A DNA stretch of 5,440 bases from a bacterium (GTDB taxonomy: Bacteria > Patescibacteria > Paceibacteria > UBA9973), in NCBI GenBank assembly GCA_021813235.1, contig JAKALG010000066.1, positions 1-5,440 on the forward strand, read 5' to 3'. The position numbers were made by a program, and so were the translations under genes. The notes under the pieces are model-generated. The model had not been told where the DNA came from, made no database searches, and saw only the letters and a program-made list of their open reading frames with translations. Below, piece after piece: positions 1-4,333 of this stretch. Numbering within the stretch: position 1 is the stretch's first letter; each line of letters opens with the position of its first letter.

Positions 1-67
1 ATACGGGTTCTTGTATTACGACAGGTTGTCTTCGCATGTGTCTGCCATAATATCGAGTAAATTCCAA
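1..67 (-). CDS. Start of an unidentified gene (partial, cut by window edge)
   Basis: An open frame begins at a TTG codon (positions 67-65) and stays open to the window edge. It gives 22 residues starting MEFTRYYGRHMRRQ. The start is supported by an AGGAG motif at 76-80, eight bases upstream, and by its place 39 bases after the preceding methyltransferase stop on the same strand. The visible part is basic and aromatic, with no recognisable domain. An ATT-started frame one base away is also open, so the frame rests on the ribosome site alone. The product cannot be named from this fragment. Confidence 0.45.
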   Translation of the reverse strand, partial: MEFTRYYGRHMRRQPVVIQEPV

Positions 68-95
68 TGTTTTTACTCCTAAATTTTATTTCTGC

Positions 96-109
96 TTAAA
101 TAGTAGTTA
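96..109. repeat. Stop-codon word shared by two methylases
   Basis: TTAAATAGTAGTTA here and TTAAATGGTAGTTA at 3495-3508 differ in one base. In both cases the last three bases are the stop codon of a methyltransferase gene (107-109 and 3506-3508), although the two enzymes are of different classes. Confidence 0.5.
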
Positions 110-871
110 CCCCGAACGCCCAAACAATTCGGGTTGGTAGCAAGCCCGCCCAAGACGTTCGTTGGCTATTGTCCAATATTCTTTGTCTATTTCAAATCCT
201 ACATAGTCAAATCCAAGTTCTTTACACGCTACCAAACAGCTTGCACTTCCGGCGTGGGTATCCAGTATTTTGTCACCCGTCTTTGCATATTTATTTAATA
301 TAAGTTTGTATAGCCCAACTGGTTTTTGTGTCGGGTGTATTTTAATTTCTCGTTTGTCTAAACTCATTTCTTCCTGAAAAAATCCGTGCCAACGCCACTT
401 AAATTTCCTTATTGTATTTGTAAACGATTGGTAAGCCAATTCTCCATCAGAAAAATTACTGTTGCCGTTGTCCTTGTCCCAAAATATTCGCCCCCCTGTT
501 AAATCTATTCCTTTATAATAATTTACTCCCCAAATAATTTGGTTTTTACTAACTCTGAACAATTCATCAAAATATTTTTTGTTTGGTGTGTTGCTATCCC
601 AATTTTTCTTTTTATATTTACTTCCCTTCAATGAAAGTGGCGTTGTCCCATTTCGTTTCATCCCGCCACAAAAACCCATACTACCCCCATCTTTCCCAAG
701 TCCGTACGGTGGGTCAACAATAGCCAACTCAAAAAAATCGGGCGGGCATTTAGGTAGCCAATTCATACAATCATCGTTGTAAAACGTGTTTAGCGTCGGG
801 GTAACAAGCAAATCAGCCCGACCTAAATCGTTAATCGTTTCATTTTGCGTTTTATTTTTAACCTTTTCCAT
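107..871 (-). CDS. Orphan DNA methyltransferase, beta-class (DPPYG)
   Basis: This is a predicted S-adenosylmethionine-dependent DNA amino-methyltransferase (N6-adenine or N4-cytosine) of 254 residues, a usual length for stand-alone phage enzymes. The motif order is that of the beta class. Catalytic motif IV, DPPYG, is at residues 53-57 after an acidic strand (ELAIV). HPTQKP, which precedes the cofactor site in this class, is at 179-184. Motif I reads DTHAGSAS at 204-211, where most relatives have DPFxGSGT. The tail ends in QPELFGRSG, like the hydrophobic ELF/LSLF tail of many phage methylases. I chose the ATG at 871 over the in-frame GTG at 877 because AAGG at 877-880 sits five bases before it. 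The gene follows the MT-A70 gene by 56 bases and no endonuclease is adjacent, so an anti-restriction or regulatory role is likelier than a restriction-modification pair. The target site cannot be read from sequence. Confidence 0.9.
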   Translation of the reverse strand: MEKVKNKTQNETINDLGRADLLVTPTLNTFYNDDCMNWLPKCPPDFFELAIVDPPYGLGKDGGSMGFCGGMKRNGTTPLSLKGSKYKKKNWDSNTPNKKYFDELFRVSKNQIIWGVNYYKGIDLTGGRIFWDKDNGNSNFSDGELAYQSFTNTIRKFKWRWHGFFQEEMSLDKREIKIHPTQKPVGLYKLILNKYAKTGDKILDTHAGSASCLVACKELGFDYVGFEIDKEYWTIANERLGRACYQPELFGRSG

Positions 872-874
872 TAT

Positions 875-880
875 CACCTT
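875..880 (-). promoter_or_regulatory. Ribosome binding site for the DPPYG methyltransferase
   Basis: AAGGTG on the minus strand. Its AAGG core is five bases from the ATG at 871, and this decides that start over the GTG at 877, which overlaps the site itself. Confidence 0.6.
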
Positions 881-902
881 TTATGTTTCGTGTTTACCTT
901 TC

Positions 903-930
903 AGCGGCTGGGCTATTTGCCACTCCGTTA
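903..930. repeat. GC-rich boundary repeat after the MT-A70 gene
   Basis: AGCGGCTGGGCTAT (903-916) matches 4066-4079 at 13 of 14 positions, and the following CACTCCG (921-927) resembles CACTCTG at 4079-4085. The element ends in the MT-A70 stop codon (928-930). Both copies lie at gene junctions in otherwise AT-rich DNA. Confidence 0.55.
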
Positions 931-1605
931 GTTTGACCTCGCCAATAAATTTATATCGTTTTTAATTTCGTTGCCCCAAACAGCCCACCCATCCGTTTTT
1001 TGCCGAGCAAATAGTTCTATTCTTGGTAGGTCACCAAACAACTCTACTATTTTATCTCTCACAATCGCTGGTTTTTTACTATGTTCTTCTCTTGGTGCAA
1101 TTACTATACTTGAAACATTATTGCTCTTTACTTTTAATTGCCCTTTCATCCCCAACAAACAAATTTCCGTATTGCTTTTTGTATAATATCCTATACCAAA
1201 AAACGTATCTAAATTTGTCGGCAAAAAACTTGTTTGGTTGAGGTCTTGGCGTTTATTCGTTTTTACCCATACAAATGCAACTGTGCAGTATCTGAATCCC
1301 CAACTTTTCATTACTTCAATTTGTTGATCTAAATACGGGAATGTTACCCACATAAACAAAGCACAATTCTTATCAGCTATTTTTTTTACTTGTAATTGTT
1401 TTATAGTTTCATAGTCTAAAGTTGGATAATGTCCATAAACGCCAAGACCAAACTTCGTTTTGCTGTTTGTTCTTTTGTTGTATCTCCAAGCTGGATCGGC
1501 ATAGATGATATTATATTGGCTCGGCAAACTAACTAACGGCTCAACTTTGGCAAAAGTATTGTCGGTAGTTTCTTGTTGTTCTGTCTGTAAATTATTTTCG
1601 TTCAT
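928..1605 (-). CDS. MT-A70 family adenine-N6 methyltransferase
   Basis: This 225-residue protein has the hallmarks of the MT-A70 family, SAM-dependent enzymes that methylate adenine N6 in DNA (or RNA). The catalytic tetrad is DPAW at residues 37-40, a variant of the usual DPPW, following a YNIIYA strand. The middle holds LFMWVTFPYL (83-92), WGF (102-104) and FVWVK (111-115), typical core strands. EEHSKKP (173-179) and the run LPRIELFARQKTDGWAVWGNE (193-213, with ELFAR and GWxxWGNE as key blocks) form the conserved C-terminal part. The N-terminal 28 residues are polar and probably disordered. The gene starts six bases after the stop of the replisome-organiser gene, so the two are probably co-transcribed and coupled; only a weak GGA precedes the ATG. 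Phage MT-A70 enzymes are usually orphan modification enzymes, and nothing here suggests a restriction partner. The Pro-to-Ala change in the catalytic motif is the only oddity. Confidence 0.93.
   Translation of the reverse strand: MNENNLQTEQQETTDNTFAKVEPLVSLPSQYNIIYADPAWRYNKRTNSKTKFGLGVYGHYPTLDYETIKQLQVKKIADKNCALFMWVTFPYLDQQIEVMKSWGFRYCTVAFVWVKTNKRQDLNQTSFLPTNLDTFFGIGYYTKSNTEICLLGMKGQLKVKSNNVSSIVIAPREEHSKKPAIVRDKIVELFGDLPRIELFARQKTDGWAVWGNEIKNDINLLARSN
1530..1544. repeat. 15-base word shared with the NPPY methylase start
   Basis: TAACTAACGGCTCAA, identical to 4051-4065. It lies at codons 21-25 of the MT-A70 gene, just before its conserved core. In both proteins it encodes EPLV in the same frame, so shared coding is possible, but the two proteins are otherwise unrelated. 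Confidence 0.6.
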
Positions 1606-1611
1606 TAAAAT

Positions 1612-2121
1612 TTATCCATTAGTCTTTTGCAAGTTAGCCGCAACTCCGTTATTTGGTGCAAATTGTGAAGATTCGGCGAAATGTTCGGATACTTCTTCTT
1701 TCTCCTCTTTTTCTTGTTGAAAGTGGGCTTGTAAGGGGTTACAGAGGGCTTGTAAGGGGCTTGTAAGGGGTATCATAGATGGGTTGTGCACCTCTTTTAG
1801 TTCCTTTTTGATACACTTTATAATATTTGGATTATCGTCAAAAGGATTATGCTTTATCCAATTGAGAACAAAAACCTCCTCGTTTTCCCAATCAAATTTT
1901 ATTTTCTTATAATCGATAAATTTTTGGACGAGCTTTATTACGGTTTCCCTATTATATCCGGTTTCCGTCTCAATTATCTTTAGTGGGAGTTCATAAATTC
2001 CGCATTGTTTTGTTTTAGAGTTTGTTAATAAGTATAAGTAAAAAAACTTTTCTTCTGGCGTCAAGTCTAAAACAAACCTGTCTTGCCAAAAAGTAATTTC
2101 AATTTGTCTGTAAACCGCCAT
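1612..2121 (-). CDS. Phage replisome organiser (DnaD-like N-terminal domain)
   Basis: This 169-residue protein resembles the N-terminal domain of phage replisome-organiser/DnaD-like replication proteins, which bind the phage origin and help load the host helicase. The recognisable block is residues 8-92: EITFWQD (8-14), LTPEEKFFYLYLLTNS (20-35), CGIYELPLKII (40-50), ETGYNRETVIKLVQKF (53-68) and VFVLNWIKHN (83-92), a winged-helix arrangement. The remainder (about 110-169) is a Pro/Gln linker followed by a charged EKEEKEE tail. No second folded domain is visible, so the protein is shorter than many relatives. Three copies of a 14-base repeat lie in the linker-coding DNA (see the repeat entry), the arrangement used by phages with the origin inside the initiator gene. 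AGAGGA just before the ATG at 2121 supports the start. The last 20 codons carry a dispersed boundary repeat, so the C-terminus may have been added by recombination. Confidence 0.8.
   Translation of the reverse strand: MAVYRQIEITFWQDRFVLDLTPEEKFFYLYLLTNSKTKQCGIYELPLKIIETETGYNRETVIKLVQKFIDYKKIKFDWENEEVFVLNWIKHNPFDDNPNIIKCIKKELKEVHNPSMIPLTSPLQALCNPLQAHFQQEKEEKEEVSEHFAESSQFAPNNGVAANLQKTNG
1634..1652. repeat. GC-rich boundary repeat (partner at 4334-4352)
   Basis: TTAGCCGCAACTCCGTTAT, differing in one base from 4334-4352. Here it lies within the 3' end of the replisome-organiser gene and encodes NNGVAAN. A shorter relative, with CACTCCGTTA, spans the stop codon of the MT-A70 gene at 921-930. Confidence 0.65.
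1725..1770 (-). repeat. Iteron-like tandem repeats inside the replication gene
   Basis: The plus-strand 14-mer GGGCTTGTAAGGGG occurs exactly at 1725-1738, 1746-1759 and 1757-1770, with the last two sharing three bases. Start-to-start spacings are 21 and 11 bases. All three lie in the linker of the DnaD-like protein and encode repeated PLQA/PLTS residues. G-rich repeats stand out in this AT-rich sequence. By analogy with lambda gene O, where iterons lie within the initiator gene, they are candidate binding sites for the encoded protein and may mark a phage origin. The repeats are seen directly; the origin function is inferred. Confidence 0.55.
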
Positions 2122-2136
2122 TCTATCCTCTAAAAC

Positions 2137-2210
2137 AAAACCCTACTCGCTCTGGCTGACATGAACATTGCATTAAGGGATAACGCAAGAGCCGGAGTTT
2201 GTAGGGTTTT
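2137..2210. other. Nested hairpin in the leader of the replication gene
   Basis: This is a three-part inverted repeat. The outer arms are AAAACCCTAC (2137-2146) and GTAGGGTTTT (2201-2210), ten perfect pairs. After a two-by-two internal loop, GCTCTGGCT (2149-2157) faces AGCCGGAGT (2190-2198), with two positions that pair only as wobbles on the plus strand. After a ten-base bulge on one side, TTGCATTA (2168-2175) faces TAACGCAA (2181-2188) around a five-base loop. The whole lies 16 bases upstream of the replication gene ATG. Its bulge (2158-2167) is complementary to a segment at 2240-2249. It could be a leader RNA element, a single-stranded-DNA hairpin or a protein site. It is not a simple terminator for the operon, because a gene follows at once. 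Confidence 0.5.
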
Positions 2211-2250
2211 TATTCTAATTTGATATGTTTTTTGTAAAGTGTTCATGTCA
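2157..2250. repeat. Inverted repeat pairing the hairpin bulge with the promoter region
   Basis: TGACATGAACA at 2157-2167 and its exact reverse complement TGTTCATGTCA at 2240-2250 form an 11-base inverted pair with a 72-base spacer. The left arm is the unpaired bulge of the nested hairpin; the right arm overlaps a TTGACA hexamer on the minus strand. It could be a pair of operator half-sites for a regulator, or an RNA/DNA pseudoknot. Confidence 0.5.
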
Positions 2251-2251
2251 A
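2223..2251 (-). promoter_or_regulatory. Possible promoter for the replication/methylase genes
   Basis: On the minus strand, TTGACA at 2246-2251 matches the -35 consensus of the main sigma factor exactly. The best -10 at suitable spacing is CATATC, 18 bases on, which matches TATAAT at only three positions. It lies in the only long gene-less gap, directly upstream of the replication gene, and overlaps an 11-base inverted repeat that could serve as an operator. The position is sensible but the -10 is poor. If the host is Bacteroidota, this consensus would not apply. Confidence 0.25.
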
Positions 2252-2342
2252 TCCTAATGTAATAAAAATATAACCCAAATACAATTTCTTCATAATTTGT
2301 GATGATAAATGATAGTTGTTTTTTTGATATAATATTTTTTTT

Positions 2343-2364
2343 GAGGGCTGGTTTCCCAACCCTC
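2343..2364 (-). other. GAAA-capped hairpin after the 34-residue ORF
   Basis: On the minus strand GAGGGTTGG and CCAGCCCTC form a nine-pair stem (one U-G wobble) capped by GAAA, a stable GNRA-type loop. On the plus strand the same wobble becomes a C/A mismatch, so if this is an RNA structure it works on the minus-strand transcript. It starts five bases after the TAA of the small ORF. It is followed by eight A, not U, so it is not a standard intrinsic terminator. It may stabilise the 3' end of the upstream mRNA or act as a processing site. Confidence 0.5.
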
Positions 2365-2369
2365 TATAA

Positions 2370-2474
2370 TTATGAAATAGTTTTTGATGCTTCACTAACT
2401 GCCATCTGCTTGCGTTCGTTGATTTCGTTGCCCGTGCACCACGTTTGCCTCATAGGCTCTCGGTGTAATGTCAT
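2370..2474 (-). CDS. Small 34-residue protein of unknown function, ATGA-coupled
   Basis: A 34-residue frame starts at an ATG (2474-2472) that overlaps the TGA stop of the preceding Cys-rich gene as ATGA, the usual arrangement for translational coupling. It begins MTLHREPMRQTWC, is polar with one Cys, has no membrane segment or recognisable motif, and ends in TAA just before a GAAA-capped hairpin. It carries no ribosome site of its own beyond the coupled stop/start. The overlap and the hairpin straight after the stop are the arguments that it is a real gene. The function is unknown. Confidence 0.5.
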   Translation of the reverse strand: MTLHREPMRQTWCTGNEINERKQMAVSEASKTIS

Positions 2475-2728
2475 TGGGCGTTCGTCTCGTTCGTTGCGTT
2501 GTAGGACTGACTGGAAGACTGATTCGACTCACTATTCTCAAAATTATTGCACCGGTTTAACTTCCAGCCCGGATCAAATAATAATGGGTACATAAACCAT
2601 CCTTTTGCTATGCCGTGTTTGTCGCCTCGCATAAATGCATCCGGCTTAACGCATCGTATGTGTGCATCTCCGGGCACTTCCCGTTTGTGCTGGCAAGAAT
2701 AACATTCGTTCATTTTGTCAATGTTCAT
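2471..2728 (-). CDS. Small Cys-rich, probably metal-binding phage protein
   Basis: An 85-residue protein with a CxxC at residues 9-12, a third Cys at 26 in VPGDAHIRC (18-26) and a fourth at 60 in RCNNFE (59-64). Between them lies GIAKGWFMYPLLFDPGWK (39-56). Four cysteines flanking a GWF-YP-FDPxW core resemble a family of short hypothetical proteins common in phages; a zinc site is likely, but the role is unknown. The tail after 64 is a Ser/Asn/Gln-rich low-complexity stretch. I chose the ATG at 2728 because GGAG lies five bases before it; the frame extends 12 codons upstream to a TTG at 2764 that has no ribosome site. The gene follows NinG by 36 bases, and its stop overlaps the start of the next small ORF. 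Confidence 0.75.
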   Translation of the reverse strand: MNIDKMNECYSCQHKREVPGDAHIRCVKPDAFMRGDKHGIAKGWFMYPLLFDPGWKLNRCNNFENSESNQSSSQSYNATNETNAQ

Positions 2729-2764
2729 ATTTTCTCCAACTTGTTTAATATTGTTTTTCTGCAA

Positions 2765-3214
2765 TTATTTAATTAACTTTAATCTTATTTTTTCTTGTTC
2801 TATTCGTTCTTCAAAATGTCTTTCGAGTTCTTCTAATTCAGAAGGGCTGAATTTCTTCGGAATGTTCCTTCTAAGTTTAAGCTGCTCAAATCTTTCCTTG
2901 CCGATTTTCCTTTGCAAATTGATTTCGTACTCCGCAAGATTGCCGTGAAGAAATCTGTTGCATCTTAAACATTGACCGTGAATATTATCCTCATCAAATC
3001 TAACCGAATTGTATTGGTCTTCCCTCCAGTAATGCCCCGCATGATACTCTTTAGTTTCGCTTTTTGCTTCGCTGTTTAAGAGGATATACTTGTCGCATGA
3101 GATACATTGAGAATAATATTCTCCGTTAGAGCGTTTTGTGTCTCGCAGCCTAATGGATTCGTTACATTTTGTTCTTATGGTCTTGATTCTATTTGTGCCA
3201 AGTTTTGTTTTCAT
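2765..3214 (-). CDS. ninG: NinG (Rap)-type recombination nuclease
   Basis: A 149-residue homologue of lambda NinG/Rap, a structure-specific endonuclease that acts on branched DNA such as Holliday junctions and D-loops in phage recombination. The zinc/HNH-like core is clear: CISC (residues 37-40), HAGH (58-61), RFDEDNIHGQCLRCN (72-86, with NIH at 77-79 and CxxC at 82-85) and HGN (90-92). This is followed by a charged helical tail containing RKIGKERFEQLKLRR. It is shorter at the N-terminus than the enterobacterial proteins, lacking the extra N-terminal Cys cluster, as in many short phage versions. I chose the ATG at 3214 because it overlaps the TGA of the upstream RHH gene as ATGA; an in-frame GTG lies nine bases earlier. 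It is co-transcribed with the RHH gene and sits in the usual phage recombination/replication setting. Family assignment is firm; activity in this short form is inferred. Confidence 0.92.
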   Translation of the reverse strand: MKTKLGTNRIKTIRTKCNESIRLRDTKRSNGEYYSQCISCDKYILLNSEAKSETKEYHAGHYWREDQYNSVRFDEDNIHGQCLRCNRFLHGNLAEYEINLQRKIGKERFEQLKLRRNIPKKFSPSELEELERHFEERIEQEKIRLKLIK

Positions 3215-3477
3215 ATTTTCCACTCGTCAACTTCTTTTTTCCAGGCATTATCTCTCTCCGCCTGGTCTCTTAATTTTTGTTCAAGGAAGAAATCTTCAAG
3301 AATATCTTTAATCACTTTTGAATTAGATTGATTTAATTCTTTTGCTACACCTTCAATTCTTTTGTTTAATTCTCCGTCTATCCAAAGAGAAATCTTTTTG
3401 CTTTTTTGTCGGACGTCAGTTTGTCTGACAAAATTATCACGCCCTCTGTTTGTTCGATAAACGTAAAAATTTTCCAT
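3211..3477 (-). CDS. Ribbon-helix-helix DNA-binding protein
   Basis: An 88-residue protein whose middle fits the Arc/CopG ribbon-helix-helix fold: a short strand KKISLWI (27-33), a helix DGELNKRIEGVAKELN (34-49), a turn NQSNS (49-53) and a second helix KVIKDILEDFFLEQ (54-67). The C-terminal 20 residues are charged and helical. Such proteins act as dimers and usually repress promoters, often their own. The N-terminal 26 residues are basic and could contact DNA. Its stop overlaps the NinG start (ATGA), so the two are translated together. An 11-base inverted repeat lies inside the coding sequence near codons 15-25 and could be an operator. The assignment is from the pattern of residues, not from a close relative I recognise. 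Confidence 0.7.
   Translation of the reverse strand: MENFYVYRTNRGRDNFVRQTDVRQKSKKISLWIDGELNKRIEGVAKELNQSNSKVIKDILEDFFLEQKLRDQAERDNAWKKEVDEWKI
3404..3433. repeat. Inverted repeat inside the RHH gene
   Basis: TTTTGTCGGAC (3404-3414) faces GTCTGACAAAA (3423-3433) with one mismatch and an eight-base spacer. A second, inner pair GTCAG/CTGAC (3415-3419 and 3425-3429) overlaps it. The position, within the 5' part of a DNA-binding protein gene, suggests a possible autoregulatory site, but coding constraint could also produce it. Confidence 0.4.
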
Positions 3478-3505
3478 CTTTTTTCTTTCGCTCGTTAAAT
3501 GGTAG

Positions 3506-4081
3506 TTAAACGTATTTTTGCCTTACTTCGTGAACAATTTTGCAATCGCCTTTATAGTTCCGTTGGTAATACAAGCACCCTACCGGAAACCCAAATTTGA
3601 ATCCGTGTCCGCCACCGCCTCCCATATAAATAATTTCTCGTAAGCCACCGTAAGCGTTTACCATTTTTTGCACTTTATTACTTTTGAACGCTTTAGCAAT
3701 TGGCACAAATAGAACTACATTATCAGCAACATTAAAACAGTGTTGCAAAAAATGGTCGTATATGCTGTAAGGCGGGTTAGTTATTATCCAATCAACTTTC
3801 TCGCTCCAATCAAAAAAATCTATTCCATCAGTAATTTCGCATCTATATTTCTGCTCGTTTGCAAAGTTGTTGTAAAACACATCTTTGCCTGCACTCGCAT
3901 CTAAAACGCTTCCTTGTGGCTTAAAATAATTTATAATCCATTTTGCTGTTTCTTCTTTCGTATATGCAGTATCAGCGGCGGTGGCTCGCTTTGTTGTATT
4001 TGGTTTCGTTGGCTTCCCGTTTTTCGTTATAGTTTCCGGCAAAAAACGTTTAACTAACGGCTCAAGCGGTTGGGCTATCAC
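3506..4081 (-). CDS. Small orphan DNA adenine methyltransferase (NPPY)
   Basis: A 191-residue SAM-dependent methyltransferase with cofactor motif I before catalytic motif IV, the order of gamma-type N6-adenine enzymes. Motif I is VLDASAG (residues 59-65), the acidic residue of the second strand is E82, motif III is near D88, and motif IV is NPPY (102-105) after DWIIT. A glycine run GGGGGHG (154-160) and FPVG (165-168) lie in the C-terminal half. There is little room for a separate target-recognition domain, so specificity is probably low or set by loops. I chose the GTG at 4081 because AGGAGG lies eight bases upstream. In-frame ATGs at 4117 and 4105 would add 12 or 8 residues but have no ribosome site. 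The start lies inside the preceding gene, overlapping it by 20 bases. Codons 6-10 carry a 15-base word shared with the start of the MT-A70 gene. The stop lies in a word shared with the end of the DPPYG methylase. Confidence 0.87.
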   Translation of the reverse strand: MIAQPLEPLVKRFLPETITKNGKPTKPNTTKRATAADTAYTKEETAKWIINYFKPQGSVLDASAGKDVFYNNFANEQKYRCEITDGIDFFDWSEKVDWIITNPPYSIYDHFLQHCFNVADNVVLFVPIAKAFKSNKVQKMVNAYGGLREIIYMGGGGGHGFKFGFPVGCLYYQRNYKGDCKIVHEVRQKYV

Positions 4082-4085
4082 TCTG
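4051..4085. repeat. Boundary repeat at the 75-residue gene / NPPY methylase junction
   Basis: The first 15 bases, TAACTAACGGCTCAA (4051-4065), are identical to 1530-1544 near the start of the MT-A70 gene. They are joined here to AGCGGTTGGGCTAT (4066-4079), nearly identical to 903-916. The block spans the stop of the 75-residue gene and the start of the methylase, so two boundary words found apart elsewhere are adjacent here. Confidence 0.6.
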
Positions 4086-4289
4086 CTCTCCTCCTGTGCC
4101 GTCATCAAATTTTGCATTGACTGTATGTTTCAACTCTTCTAAAACTCTACGTGCATATACGTGTTCTCCGCAAGCAATATTGTCGTCTTCGGTTGGGTCT
4201 AATTTTCTTGAACGATTCTGCGCCTCTACACGTTCAAAAGTAATCTGTCCCTCTATTAACTCCAATATTCTTTTAACTTTAGAATCCAT
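4062..4289 (-). CDS. Hypothetical 75-residue protein
   Basis: The protein starts MDSKVKRILELIEGQ and is mostly charged and helical, with one Cys in the segment ACGEHVYARRVLEELK. No domain is recognised, and there is no signal peptide or membrane segment. The start is well supported: AAGGAG at 4297-4302 is seven bases before the ATG at 4289, the best ribosome site in the window. A longer in-frame extension to 4343 would begin inside a repeat and has no such site. The 3' end (GGEQSDSPTA) overlaps the start of the NPPY methylase by 20 bases and supplies that gene's AGGAGG site, so the two are coupled. It might be an accessory to the methylase, but only position suggests that. Confidence 0.6.
   Translation of the reverse strand: MDSKVKRILELIEGQITFERVEAQNRSRKLDPTEDDNIACGEHVYARRVLEELKHTVNAKFDDGTGGEQSDSPTA
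4090..4095 (-). promoter_or_regulatory. Internal ribosome binding site for the NPPY methyltransferase
   Basis: AGGAGG on the minus strand lies inside the 3' end of the 75-residue gene, eight bases before the GTG at 4081. It favours that start over the upstream ATGs at 4105 and 4117. Confidence 0.5.
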
Positions 4290-4296
4290 ATTATTT

Positions 4297-4302
4297 CTCC
4301 TT
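4297..4302 (-). promoter_or_regulatory. Ribosome binding site for the 75-residue protein
   Basis: AAGGAG on the minus strand, seven bases before the ATG at 4289. It decides the start against the longer open frame that reaches 4343. Confidence 0.75.
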
Positions 4303-4333
4303 GTTATAAATTTATATAATGTTCGCCCACCGC

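Noticed and set aside
579..1241. Plus-strand open frames at 579-782, 971-1186 and 1023-1241
   Set aside because: They lie opposite well-supported methyltransferase genes, have no motifs and no convincing ribosome sites, and are explained as antisense shadows.
1725..1770. The three 14-base repeats as a CRISPR array
   Set aside because: The repeats are too short, two overlap, there are no unique spacers, and they lie within a coding sequence.
2137..2210. Nested hairpin as an intrinsic terminator or tRNA-like element
   Set aside because: The arms end in T-runs on both strands, but a gene follows 16 bases later on the transcribed strand, and no cloverleaf or anticodon arm can be drawn.
2243..2293. 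A 16-residue minus-strand frame (MKKLYLGYIFITLGLT) resembling a leader peptide upstream of the replication gene
   Set aside because: Too short, with no ribosome site; its stop merely coincides with the TGACATGAACA arm. Kept only as a curiosity.
2328..2333. TATAAT on the plus strand
   Set aside because: There is no -35 at suitable spacing and no plus-strand gene follows; it is expected by chance in such AT-rich DNA.
2299..2595. Plus-strand 98-residue frame across the intergenic gap
   Set aside because: It runs through the GAAA hairpin and opposite two minus-strand ORFs; its residues show no domain and no ribosome site precedes it.
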